This document shows, in pieces, positions 1-7,464 of a DNA stretch of 8,544 nt. This DNA is from a bacterium. Its GTDB lineage: Bacteria; Desulfobacterota; GWC2-55-46; S146-80; JALXFI01. The DNA lies in NCBI GenBank assembly GCA_027069035.1, contig JALXFI010000046.1:1-8544 (forward strand). The letters run 5' to 3'. The notes beneath the pieces are model-generated. The model searched no databases and had not been told where the DNA came from. It worked only from the letters and a program-made list of their open reading frames with translations. The translations under genes and the position numbers were made by a program. The first letter of the stretch is position 1. Each line of letters opens with the position of its first letter.

Positions 1-13
1 CTATATATGGTGT

Positions 14-2710
14 CTATCCCTGTTTGTCATCCTTATCATTGAGAGCCGCATGTGCGGCGGCAAGCCTTGCGATCGGCACCCTGTATGGAGAGCAGCTCAC
101 ATAATTAAGGCCGATAATATGGCAAAACTCTACCGAAGAGGGTTCACCGCCGTGTTCGCCGCAGATGCCGAGTTTTATATCAGGCCTTACCCCCCGCCCC
201 TTTTTAACGGCGATCTTTACCATCTTGCCTACCCCCTCGCGGTCAAGCACCATAAACGGGTCATGTTCAAGGATGCCCTTGTCTATATAATCCGAAAGGA
301 AGTTGCCCGCATCGTCTCTGCTCAAGCCGAAGACGGTCTGTGTAAGGTCATTTGTGCCGAAGGAGAAGAATTCGGCCTCTTGTGCAATACTGTCTGCTGT
401 TATCGCGGCGCGGGGCAGCTCGATCATGGTTCCAACGGAATAATCCACCTTTACACCGCATTTTTCGATAATATCGTCGCATGTCTTTACAACCATCTCT
501 TTTAAGACCTTAAGCTCTTTTACTTCGCCAACAAGAGGTATCATTATCTCAGGCCTTACCTGAACCGATTCTCTTTTCAGTTCACAGGCGGCCTCCATTA
601 TGGCCGTTACCTGCATCTCGTATATCTCAGGATATGTTATCCCAAGACGGCAACCCCTGTGTCCAAGCATAGGATTAAACTCCTTTAGTCCATCGACCTT
701 TGATTTGAGTTTTTCGGCGGTAACGCCCATCTCCCGTGCTATCTCTTTTATCTCTGTATATTTGTGCGGAAGGAATTCATGAAGCGGCGGGTCCAAAAGG
801 CGAATGGTCACGGGCAATCCCGCCATTTCTTTTAATATTTCCTTAAAATCGCCTTTCTGCATCGGGAGTATTTTGTTTAAGGCCTTTATCCTTTCGTCTT
901 TTGTTGAAGACACTATCATCTCTCTTACAGCCTTTATCCTGTTCTCTTCAAAAAACATGTGCTCGGTCCTGCACAGCCCTATGCCTTCGGCTCCAAAATT
1001 TCTTGCAATCCCCGCATCGGCAGGCGTGTCTGCGTTTGCCCTTACATTGAGTTTTCTGTAAGAATCGGCCCATTCCATGATCTGCGCAAAATCACCCGAA
1101 AGCTCCGGACTTATGGTCGGCACTCTCCCCTTTATCACCTCTCCCATACCGCCGTCGAGTGTGATTACGTCTCCTGCCTTTATAACCGTATCGCCGGCCT
1201 TGAAGGTCTTTTTTTCATAGTCTATCTTTATCATGCCGCATCCTGCCACACAGCATTTTCCCATTCCTCTTGCCACAACGGCGGCGTGGCTTGTCATGCC
1301 GCCGCGTGCCGTCAATACCCCCTCTGCAGCATTCATGCCGTGTATATCCTCAGGGGATGTCTCCACCCTTACAAGGATCACCTTTTTGCCGTCTGATGCC
1401 TCTTTTTCCGCTTCATCGGCAGAGAAAACCACCTCTCCCACCGCTGCCCCGGGAGATGCGGGGAGCCCCTTTGCTATCACCTTCTTTTTTGCAAGGGGGT
1501 CTATGTTCGGGTGTAGAAGCTGGTCAAGCTGGGCAGGGTCCACCCTGAGCACGGCGGTTTCCTTGCCGATAAGCCCTTCCTTTACCATATCTATTGCAAT
1601 CTTTATGGCGGCGCGGACAGTCCTCTTGCCGTTCCTTGTCTGTAAAAGCCAGAGCCTTCCCTTTTCAATGGTGAACTCAATATCCTGCATATCACAGTAA
1701 TGGTTTTCAAGTTTCTTATAGACACTTACAAGTTCTTCATAGACCTCCGGCATAACCTCTTCAAGAGACTGTAACTTTCTATCTCCCTTTTGCGCATTGT
1801 TTATCGGCTGAGGCGTCCTTATTCCCGCAACCACATCCTCACCCTGCGCATTCACAAGGAATTCACCGTAAAAGCGTTTCTCTCCGGTGGAAGGATCCCT
1901 TGTAAAAGCAACGCCCGTTGCGCAGTCGTTTCCCATATTACCAAAGACCATAGACTGAACATTTACCGCCGTTCCCCATGTGTGAGGGATGTTGTGAAGT
2001 TTCCGGTATGTGTTTGCCCTTGGGTTGTTCCATGATTTAAACACCGCCCCTATTGCACCCCAGAGCTGATCTTCAGGGTTATCCGGGAAATCAATATCCA
2101 AAGTATCTTTTATGATTGCCTTAAACTCACGCACAAGTTCCTTAAGGTCTTCAGCGCTGAGTTCAGTATCAAAACTAACGCCCCTTTTTTTCTTTTTTGC
2201 CTCCAAAAGCTCTTCAAACGGGTCTCCACCCCCCTCGGTCTTTGACTTAAGGCCAAGGACGACGTCACCATACATCTGGACGAATCTTCTGTAACTGTCG
2301 TAAGCAAACCTTTCATCTCCTGACTGTTCGGCAATCCCTTTGACCGTATCATCGTTAAGACCAAGATTTAATACCGTATCCATCATGCCAGGCATGGACA
2401 CCCTTGCGCCGGATCTGACGGATAAGAGAAGCGGGTTTGTTGTGTCGCCGAAACGTTTATTCATTATCTTCTCGGTTTCGGACAAAGCGGTTTTAACCAG
2501 CGCATCAAGGCCGTCCGGATAGGTTCCATTATTTTCAGAAAAGATTCGGCAAACCTCTGTGGTGATGGTAAAGCCGGCAGGCACCGGAATATTAAGATTT
2601 GTCATCTCCGCAATATTTGCGCCCTTGCCGCCGAGAAGGTTTTTCATAGAGGCATTGCCTTCGGCCTTTCCTCCTCCAAAGTGATATACGTATTTTTTTT
2701 CTTCAGACAT
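14..2710 (-). CDS. ppdK: Pyruvate, phosphate dikinase
   Basis: A cytosolic enzyme that interconverts pyruvate + ATP + Pi and PEP + AMP + PPi. The 898-residue length is normal for bacterial PPDK and the gene is complete. Domains in order: an N-terminal ATP-grasp nucleotide-binding region (about 1-360, with SVRSGARVSMPGMMDT at 97-112), the swivelling phosphohistidine domain (GGMTSHAAVVARG at 470-482, phosphorylated His475, with Thr473 at the position targeted by regulatory kinases in plant and some bacterial PPDKs), and the C-terminal PEP/pyruvate TIM barrel (Arg581 in GLCRTEH, Glu764 in TMIELPRA, Asn787-Asp788 in FGTNDLTQ, catalytic Cys850 in GICGEHGGEPSS). All expected key residues are present. 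It starts 30 bp after glyS on the same strand. The ATG is preceded by a G6 run followed by ATAAA, an unusual ribosome-binding site that could pair with the anti-SD through a G-U wobble. Known PPDKs serve gluconeogenesis or PPi-linked glycolysis; the direction here cannot be read from sequence. Confidence 0.98.
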   Translation of the reverse strand: MSEEKKYVYHFGGGKAEGNASMKNLLGGKGANIAEMTNLNIPVPAGFTITTEVCRIFSENNGTYPDGLDALVKTALSETEKIMNKRFGDTTNPLLLSVRSGARVSMPGMMDTVLNLGLNDDTVKGIAEQSGDERFAYDSYRRFVQMYGDVVLGLKSKTEGGGDPFEELLEAKKKKRGVSFDTELSAEDLKELVREFKAIIKDTLDIDFPDNPEDQLWGAIGAVFKSWNNPRANTYRKLHNIPHTWGTAVNVQSMVFGNMGNDCATGVAFTRDPSTGEKRFYGEFLVNAQGEDVVAGIRTPQPINNAQKGDRKLQSLEEVMPEVYEELVSVYKKLENHYCDMQDIEFTIEKGRLWLLQTRNGKRTVRAAIKIAIDMVKEGLIGKETAVLRVDPAQLDQLLHPNIDPLAKKKVIAKGLPASPGAAVGEVVFSADEAEKEASDGKKVILVRVETSPEDIHGMNAAEGVLTARGGMTSHAAVVARGMGKCCVAGCGMIKIDYEKKTFKAGDTVIKAGDVITLDGGMGEVIKGRVPTISPELSGDFAQIMEWADSYRKLNVRANADTPADAGIARNFGAEGIGLCRTEHMFFEENRIKAVREMIVSSTKDERIKALNKILPMQKGDFKEILKEMAGLPVTIRLLDPPLHEFLPHKYTEIKEIAREMGVTAEKLKSKVDGLKEFNPMLGHRGCRLGITYPEIYEMQVTAIMEAACELKRESVQVRPEIMIPLVGEVKELKVLKEMVVKTCDDIIEKCGVKVDYSVGTMIELPRAAITADSIAQEAEFFSFGTNDLTQTVFGLSRDDAGNFLSDYIDKGILEHDPFMVLDREGVGKMVKIAVKKGRGVRPDIKLGICGEHGGEPSSVEFCHIIGLNYVSCSPYRVPIARLAAAHAALNDKDDKQG

Positions 2711-2740
2711 TTTATCCCCCCAAAAAAAATATTAATTTTT

Positions 2741-4807
2741 TTACTCAACAACAAGTTTTTTAAAGTCGCAAATCCTCAGGAACAGGCTGTTTATATGCGA
2801 CAGCAATGAAAGACGATTGTCTCTTAAACCTTTGTCTTCAACCATTACCATTACCTTGTCGAAAAATCTGTCGACCGGTTTTATGTACTTTGTCATTTGG
2901 GTCAGGGCATCTGTGTAGAGACCGTCCTCAAGAAGACCGTTAATCGTCTTTTTAGAATCCATATGGAAATCGTATAATGCCTTTTCTGCCTCATCATGGA
3001 ATAAGTCCGGAGACAGGCGTTCGGTATCGCCGTCTTTTGATATATTCATCACCCTCTTTATGGTAAGTCCGAGGGGTCTGTAATTGGGCGAACCCTTAAA
3101 GGATTCAAGGGCATCTATCCTTTTTACCGCATCGGCAATTTGAGTCCAGTCGGATGAAAGCACAGCCTCTACAACATCGTGAGAAAGTCCCGATGAAGTA
3201 AGCCTGTTGTAGAGCCTTAAACGGAAGAATTCTTTTATTTCATTCTTTATCGCCTCTTTATCTTTAGTCCATTTGTCTTTAAGTAGCTCAAGCCCTTCAT
3301 CTATAAGTTTATCCAGGGAGACGTCCAATCCTTTGCCGATTATCATATTTATTATGCCAATGGCCTGACGGCGCAATGCATAAGGGTCGGCGGCGCCGGT
3401 TGGAATAAGGCCGACTGAGAAACACCCGTTTATGGTGTCTAATTTATCCGCGATGCTTACGATTGTTCCTATAATGCCTTCCGGCAGGCAGTCGTCTGCG
3501 TTACGGGGCATGTAGTGCTCCAGTATCCCCTTTGCCACCTCAGGCGGTTCGCCTTCAAGTCGTGCATACTCGCTTCCGATAATCCCCTGGAGGGCTGGGA
3601 ATTCACCGACCATCTCTGTAAGGAGGTCGCCTTTGCAGAGGTAAGCGACCCTGTCAACCGCATCTGCCTTTTCAGGGCATAGATTTGAGGCCATTGTTCT
3701 GGCAAGCGTCCTGAACCTTTTGACCTTTTCATACGATGTCCCTAATTTTGCCTGAAAGACAACCTCTTTAAGCCCTTCGACTCTCTTTTCAAGGGGCACC
3801 TTTCTGTCCTCTTCAAAAAAGAAGCGCGCATCTTCAAGGCGCGCCCTTATTACCCTCTCATTGCCTCCTATAATTGTTTTGGGATCTCTGCCGGATGTAT
3901 TTGCCACGGTTATAAAGTACGGCATGAGTTTCCCTGAATCATCTGTAATGGAAAAGTATCTCTGGTGGCTCCTCATCGTATGGACAAGCGCCTCTTTTGG
4001 AAGGGCGAGGAACTTTTCGGGAAATGACCCGCGCAGCACGACAGGATACTCGACAAGATACGTCACTTCACGCAAAAGTGCATCATCCTCAAGGACCTTG
4101 CCGCCAACCTCTGAAGAGGCCTTTTCAATATCCCTTCTTATTATCTCTTCCCTCTTTTCCGGGTCAACAATTACATATGAATCCTTAAGCCCTTGCCGGT
4201 AATCGCTTAAACTGTTTACTTTAATAGGTATATTGCTTAGAAAAGGATGCCCTCTTGTATATAAACCGCTCTTTATAGAGCCGTATGAAAAAGGAACAAC
4301 TCCGCCGTCCAGAAGGGCAAGTATCCAGTGTATGGGCCTTGCAAACGATATATCATAATCCCCCCATCTCATACTTTTGGGGAAGGTAAGCGTTGCCATT
4401 ATCTCGTGGAGTATTTGAGGCATGACATCTTTTGTGTTTTTGCCTTTTGTTTCTTTTTCAACGCAGAGGTATTCGCCCTTGTCGGTTTTTTCTACTTTTA
4501 GCTCTTCAACATCAACGCCCTGTTTCCGTGCGAACCCTATAGCCGCCCCGGTGGGGTTTCCTGCGCTGTCAAATGCGACCTTTTTAGGGGGCCCGAGGGT
4601 TTTTACGAACTCATCATCTTGTCTGTCGGTTAAACCCTTTACGCAGAGGCTTAAACGCCTTGGAGTGCCGAAGGTGTTTACCTCTTTAAAGGAGAGTCTG
4701 TAAGAGGACAGCTTTTTTCCGGCAATTGAATTGAGATCATCAAGAGCCTTGATAATAAAAGAGTAAGGTATCTCTTCAGTTCCTATTTCGAGGAGGAGTT
4801 CCAACAA
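2741..4807 (-). CDS. glyS: Glycyl-tRNA synthetase beta subunit (TTG start)
   Basis: Beta subunit of the heterotetrameric (alpha2beta2) bacterial glycyl-tRNA synthetase, which charges tRNA-Gly; it supplies tRNA recognition while alpha carries the catalytic site. The N-terminus LLELLLEIGTEEIP is the family hallmark. Other signatures are the NERVIRARLEDARFFFEED block, the HD-like core with IADKLDTINGCFSVG, and GAADPYALRRQA. The last ~110 residues fit the DALR anticodon-binding domain. Start choice: the frame stays open to a TTG at 4867, but that start has no Shine-Dalgarno sequence and would add 20 residues unlike the family. The TTG at 4807 lies 6 nt after AAGGCGG (4820-4814) and begins just before the conserved block, giving 688 aa; the adjacent TTG at 4804 is an equal alternative. 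No in-frame ATG is suitably placed. glyQ is not upstream; an unrelated reductase gene is. ppdK follows after 30 bp, suggesting co-transcription. Confidence 0.96.
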   Translation of the reverse strand: MLELLLEIGTEEIPYSFIIKALDDLNSIAGKKLSSYRLSFKEVNTFGTPRRLSLCVKGLTDRQDDEFVKTLGPPKKVAFDSAGNPTGAAIGFARKQGVDVEELKVEKTDKGEYLCVEKETKGKNTKDVMPQILHEIMATLTFPKSMRWGDYDISFARPIHWILALLDGGVVPFSYGSIKSGLYTRGHPFLSNIPIKVNSLSDYRQGLKDSYVIVDPEKREEIIRRDIEKASSEVGGKVLEDDALLREVTYLVEYPVVLRGSFPEKFLALPKEALVHTMRSHQRYFSITDDSGKLMPYFITVANTSGRDPKTIIGGNERVIRARLEDARFFFEEDRKVPLEKRVEGLKEVVFQAKLGTSYEKVKRFRTLARTMASNLCPEKADAVDRVAYLCKGDLLTEMVGEFPALQGIIGSEYARLEGEPPEVAKGILEHYMPRNADDCLPEGIIGTIVSIADKLDTINGCFSVGLIPTGAADPYALRRQAIGIINMIIGKGLDVSLDKLIDEGLELLKDKWTKDKEAIKNEIKEFFRLRLYNRLTSSGLSHDVVEAVLSSDWTQIADAVKRIDALESFKGSPNYRPLGLTIKRVMNISKDGDTERLSPDLFHDEAEKALYDFHMDSKKTINGLLEDGLYTDALTQMTKYIKPVDRFFDKVMVMVEDKGLRDNRLSLLSHINSLFLRICDFKKLVVE

Positions 4808-4813
4808 AAAAAA

Positions 4814-4820
4814 CCGCCTT
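4814..4820 (-). promoter_or_regulatory. Ribosome-binding site deciding the glyS start
   Basis: On the minus strand AAGGCGG reads as a one-mismatch Shine-Dalgarno sequence. It is followed by a T-rich spacer and two TTG codons at 4807 and 4804, spaced 6 and 9 nt away. Nothing comparable precedes the upstream TTG at 4867, so this site favours the shorter protein that matches the family N-terminus. Confidence 0.6.
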
Positions 4821-4916
4821 AACGGATTTATAGATATTGCGGGACGAGTACCGGTTAAAAACCCCAATTAATACAATTTAACAAATTTTAGAAAATTTTC
4901 AACCTTATTTTGGGCG

Positions 4917-4938
4917 GCCCCGATTATTTTTAAGGGGC
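4917..4938. terminator. Weak GC hairpin in the reductase-glyS spacer
   Basis: GCCCC at 4917-4921 and GGGGC at 4934-4938 can pair around a 12-nt loop. On the minus strand, the direction of both flanking genes, no T-run follows. On the plus strand only a broken T stretch follows. It may attenuate or do nothing; I do not regard it as a proven terminator. Confidence 0.2.
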
Positions 4939-4942
4939 TTTG

Positions 4943-5608
4943 CTATCTTTCAAAAACCAGACTGTCAGACCTTGCCCCGAGTTCTTCAAGCGCCGTATTT
5001 ATGTTTTTTACAAACGTCTCAGGCCCGCATACGTAAAAATGCCGGCTAAAGTCATCTATCTTTTCCTTTAAAAAATCCTTTGTAACACGGCGGCTTTCAT
5101 AGCCTGTTCCGCTTGAGCGGGTGCAGGTAAAGATACACCGCTTGCCAAGGTAGTGCTTTAATTCCTTTTCACATATGATATCGGCAGGGGTCTTGTTTGA
5201 AAATATAAGGGAGTGGTCGTCAAGTTTTCCGTTGTGCGCCAGATCTCTTAATATCGCAATAAAAGGGGTGACACCCGCTCCGCCGGCGATAAACACCCCC
5301 GGGCCGTTGTAGGTTATGCTTCCAAAGACATCAGATATTAAGAGTTTATCGCCGGCCTTAACCTTGTGGAGTTCTTCGGTAACGCTGCCGACTCCGGGAT
5401 ATCTTTTTATCATTAATTCTATAACCAGATCGTCCTTTAATGAAGTCGGCGTAAAAGGCCGCCCCTCGCTTTTCCACTCCGCCTTATCTACAGCTATTTC
5501 AATCCCCTGTCCCGGCTTACAGTTAAAACCGTCGGGTTTGCTCAGTATAAACCTCTTTACATCGTGGGTGATGAACCCGGTCATTAAAACAGTGGTTGAT
5601 GTGTTCAT
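4943..5608 (-). CDS. FAD-binding, NAD(P)H-dependent oxidoreductase of the ferredoxin reductase fold
   Basis: A 221-residue soluble flavoprotein of the ferredoxin-NADP reductase superfamily, which moves electrons between NAD(P)H and a one-electron partner through FAD. The N-terminal beta-barrel carries the FAD motif RPFTPTS (50-56) and a second flavin-contact block, IKRYPGVGSVTEEL (67-80). The C-terminal Rossmann domain has the nucleotide motif GGAGVTPF (109-116) and the closing YVCGPETFV (192-200). It ends in VFER, near the usual C-terminus of stand-alone reductases. There is no 2Fe-2S domain, haem domain or signal peptide, so the electron partner must be a separate protein and is not in the window. 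The ATG has a good SD (GAGGTAAC, about 5 nt upstream). It lies ~135 bp ahead of the preferred glyS start on the same strand; the gap holds no strong terminator, so read-through is possible. Substrate and physiological role cannot be assigned. Confidence 0.88.
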   Translation of the reverse strand: MNTSTTVLMTGFITHDVKRFILSKPDGFNCKPGQGIEIAVDKAEWKSEGRPFTPTSLKDDLVIELMIKRYPGVGSVTEELHKVKAGDKLLISDVFGSITYNGPGVFIAGGAGVTPFIAILRDLAHNGKLDDHSLIFSNKTPADIICEKELKHYLGKRCIFTCTRSSGTGYESRRVTKDFLKEKIDDFSRHFYVCGPETFVKNINTALEELGARSDSLVFER

Positions 5609-5657
5609 AATGTTACCTCGTTAATATAATGATACTATAAGATTCTATACATTGATT

Positions 5658-5684
5658 TTTATATCACAGGAAGGATTAAGTCAA
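5658..5684 (-). promoter_or_regulatory. Candidate promoter for the reductase gene
   Basis: On the minus strand TTGACT (5684-5679) and TATAAA (5663-5658) resemble sigma70 -35 and -10 boxes. The 15-bp spacer is shorter than the preferred 17. A start about 7 nt downstream would give a ~43-nt leader containing the GAGGTAAC ribosome-binding site. The -35 box lies inside the 11-bp repeat that recurs at 7394. Confidence 0.3.
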
Positions 5685-5690
5685 GAGATA
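5680..5690. repeat. Direct repeat GTCAAGAGATA, left copy
   Basis: An exact 11-bp match to 7394-7404, on the same strand. Both copies contain a minus-strand TTGAC that would serve as the -35 box for the gene reading leftward, and both lie on the downstream side of a DUF4143 gene tail. Confidence 0.6.
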
Positions 5691-5731
5691 TAATGACACC
5701 CAGAAACCTGAATCTGTTTTTGGGACTGTCT

Positions 5732-5926
5732 TTAAAACAGAAAATCAAGATAGTTTTCTCTGTTGATTATCTCGTATTCTGCATTGCTGTAAGCGCTATG
5801 CCAGTCTTTCGGAGGTTTGCTTTTCCGTTTCTTAGACCACCTGAACTCATAACCCTTGAGAGTGCCGTCCCTCTCCTCTACAAAATCTATCTCCTGCCTG
5901 TCGTAGGCCCTCCAGAAGTAGAACGG
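5732..5926 (-). pseudogene. 3' remnant of a DUF4143 AAA ATPase gene
   Basis: Reading the minus strand from 5926 gives 64 codons ending in TAA at 5734-5732. The peptide contains FYFWRAYDRQEIDFVEE, then GYEFRWSKKRK, and ends in INRENYLDFLF. This is the pattern of the extreme C-terminus of one common subfamily of AAA ATPases with a DUF4143 region (FWRTYDQQEID ... YEFKW ... NYLDF). There is no start codon, no ATP-binding part, and an in-frame TAA lies only 8 codons upstream of the recognisable part (5950-5948). The missing ~300 residues are not found in other frames nearby. It is therefore a truncated gene tail. It is not the tail of the intact ATPase next door, whose own C-terminus is complete and of a different type. 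The plus-strand open frame over this stretch is its antisense shadow. Confidence 0.75.
5734..5750. repeat. 17-bp direct repeat, left copy
   Basis: AAAACAGAAAATCAAGA occurs here and exactly at 7471-7487. On the minus strand it encodes the LDFLF end of both DUF4143 remnants, so the match is explained by homologous gene tails on either side of the intact ATPase. Confidence 0.7.
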
Positions 5927-5944
5927 ACCATTGCATATTTGCCA

Positions 5945-5971
5945 AATTTATGGATTCAAAATCCATAAATT
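5945..5971. repeat. Perfect 12-bp inverted repeat with 3-nt loop
   Basis: AATTTATGGATT (5945-5956), loop CAA, then AATCCATAAATT (5960-5971). A third near-copy, AATTTGTGGATT, with one mismatch, begins about 8 bases further right. It lies just downstream of the intact ATPase gene and at the broken edge of the left gene remnant. The stem is AT-rich and has no T-run after it on the minus strand, so it is a poor terminator. A junction scar or a protein-binding palindrome is possible. Confidence 0.55.
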
Positions 5972-6017
5972 AAGATTAATTTGTGGATTTTTGTTCTGTA
6001 TTTTTTGTATTGCTCTT

Positions 6018-7361
6018 TTAGTCCGGTGCCAATTTGCCTCGTTTTTTGTATTTATAGTATAAATTTGGGAATAATGTAATGGCATACAATGGGTAATTGC
6101 ATATCTTCCCGTCAAATCTCATGTTGAGAAGTGTGGCGCGCGATAAGACGGCAGGATTGAATTGTTGTCCAAATGAAGTAAGACTTTTGCTCTTCGGGCT
6201 AACGCCTGCTTTTGCCTCAAGGGGCAGGATATCGGAATCAAATTCACATAAAAAGTCCAATTCAGCTTTTTTCCCTTCACTTGTCCAATAGAATAATTTA
6301 AGTTTTTTTTCAGAGACCAACTGTTGGGCCACGTAATTTTCGACAAATGCGCCCTTGTATTCATTAAATATGCCGGTGTTATCAATCAGAACCTTTGGCG
6401 ACAGGTTTGCCATTGCGCCCAGAATGCCGACATCAAGAAGAAATACTTTAAAGGCATTTTGATTCATGTAACCTGTTAAGGGATGCTTTGCAGCGGACAC
6501 CTGACATGACCTGTATATAAGACCGGCATCTTCCAGCCATTGCAATGCGCTTTCATACTCTCTGGCACGAGCGCTTTTCCTCATTGCAGTAAAGATAAAC
6601 TTCTTATTCTCTCTTGAAAGATGTACCGGAATATAATTCCATATCATCCTTAGTTTTGGTATGTTTGATGTAATGGCATGTTTTGTAAAGTCGAGCATGT
6701 ATGAGTCGATTATCTCTTTGTGTATCTCTCTTACTTCACTAAGATTGCCTGTTTCGACAAAGTGTTTAACCGCCTCCGGCATTCCGCCAATATAAAGATA
6801 CCTTTTTAAAAGTTCAATTAATTCACTGTGAAACGGCATAGCGAAAGGTGTAAAATCTTCTTTAGACTCTATAAGCCGGCGGAGTTTTGGCTTGCCTAAA
6901 GCATCCATAAACTCCAGAAAATTCATAGGATACATGTCAAGAAAATTTACCTTCCCCACAGGGAATGAGGTTGGTCTGGAAAGAGTAATCCCTATCAGTG
7001 ACCCTGCGGCAACGACATGATATCCCTGTGCCTGTTCACTAAAGTATTTAAGTGAATTTAATGCATAAGCCGATGCCTGTATCTCATCGAATATAATCAA
7101 ATCACCTTTTGTGTTGATGTCCCAACCCAAATACAGAGACAAGTTGGTTAATATAGCTTCGGGATCGAGCTTTTGCTGAAAAAAGTCATCAAGCAAGGGG
7201 TCTTCTTCAAAATTAAGATAGGCAACTTTTTTATATTCATTGCGTCCGAATTCTTGAAGTATATAAGTTTTTCCAACCTGACGAGCGCCTCTTAAGATCA
7301 GAGGTTTTCTTCGTCCGGATGTCTTCCATTTTAATAATTGTTGATAAATATCTCTCTTCAT
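6018..7361 (-). CDS. AAA ATPase with C-terminal DUF4143 region
   Basis: A 447-residue ATPase of the AAA_14/DUF4143 type, a family common in anaerobes and archaea, often in several divergent copies, with no settled function. Walker A is GARQVGKT (25-32) and Walker B is LIIFDEIQ (88-95, Asp92-Glu93). The conserved KRDIYQQLLKWK start and the GGMPEAVKHFVETGN block in mid-protein match the family. The C-terminal part carries ELDFL with Asp369 and LPLEAKAG with Glu382 and Lys384, the D...ExK spacing of a PD-(D/E)XK nuclease-like fold; activity is not shown by this. No signal peptide or membrane segment is evident. All key residues are present, so it looks functional. The gene looks more AT-rich than glyS and ppdK and is flanked by DUF4143 gene remnants, suggesting accessory DNA. 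There is no Shine-Dalgarno sequence before the ATG; the predicted transcript start is at or 1-2 nt before it. Confidence 0.9.
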   Translation of the reverse strand: MKRDIYQQLLKWKTSGRRKPLILRGARQVGKTYILQEFGRNEYKKVAYLNFEEDPLLDDFFQQKLDPEAILTNLSLYLGWDINTKGDLIIFDEIQASAYALNSLKYFSEQAQGYHVVAAGSLIGITLSRPTSFPVGKVNFLDMYPMNFLEFMDALGKPKLRRLIESKEDFTPFAMPFHSELIELLKRYLYIGGMPEAVKHFVETGNLSEVREIHKEIIDSYMLDFTKHAITSNIPKLRMIWNYIPVHLSRENKKFIFTAMRKSARAREYESALQWLEDAGLIYRSCQVSAAKHPLTGYMNQNAFKVFLLDVGILGAMANLSPKVLIDNTGIFNEYKGAFVENYVAQQLVSEKKLKLFYWTSEGKKAELDFLCEFDSDILPLEAKAGVSPKSKSLTSFGQQFNPAVLSRATLLNMRFDGKICNYPLYAITLFPNLYYKYKKRGKLAPD

Positions 7362-7368
7362 ATATGAA

Positions 7369-7398
7369 ATTATGGACGATATGGGGAGGTAATGTCAA
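7369..7398 (-). promoter_or_regulatory. Sigma70-type promoter of the ATPase gene
   Basis: On the minus strand TTGACA (7398-7393) is a consensus -35 box and CATAAT (7374-7369) matches the -10 box at 5 of 6 bases, with an 18-bp spacer. Initiation 6-8 nt below the -10 box would fall at 7363-7361, at the ATG itself, implying a leaderless or nearly leaderless mRNA. The missing ribosome-binding site agrees with this. Confidence 0.6.
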
Positions 7399-7404
7399 GA
7401 GATA
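7394..7404. repeat. Direct repeat GTCAAGAGATA, right copy
   Basis: Exact match to 5680-5690. Here it overlaps the -35 box of the ATPase promoter. Confidence 0.6.
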
Positions 7405-7416
7405 ATAGAAGCTATT

Positions 7417-7432
7417 TGTGACTTATATCACA
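7417..7432. promoter_or_regulatory. Consensus CRP-type binding site
   Basis: TGTGA-N6-TCACA, with CTTATA as spacer, matches all ten core positions of the CRP-family consensus. Its centre (7424.5) is 61.5 bp upstream of a transcript start at 7363, the classic class I activation distance. It could instead be read from the plus strand, but it is ~200 bp from the PilZ promoter region. Confidence 0.55.
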
Positions 7433-7448
7433 TTATTAAGCCCAATAA

Positions 7449-7464
7449 TGTGGTAACCGTCACG
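7449..7464. promoter_or_regulatory. Second CRP-type site, 8/10 match
   Basis: TGTGG-N6-TCACG, with TAACCG as spacer, matches 8 of 10 core positions. Its centre is 32 bp (about three helical turns) from the first site, at about -93.5 from the predicted ATPase start. The arms of the two sites also pair as a larger imperfect palindrome (CACATTATT / AATAATGTG around AAGCCC, 7429-7452), so the two readings cannot be separated by eye. Confidence 0.35.

Noticed and set aside
50..1700. Several plus-strand open frames opposite ppdK
   Set aside because: They are antisense to an intact, fully conserved ppdK, have biased shadow-like composition, and match no family.
4808..4867. N-terminal extension of GlyS from TTG 4867
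   Set aside because: No Shine-Dalgarno sequence, residues unlike the family, and a better start just upstream of the conserved block.
5693..5968. Plus-strand open frame of 91 codons
   Set aside because: It runs antisense to the recognisable DUF4143 tail and has no ribosome-binding site or family features; it is a shadow of the remnant.
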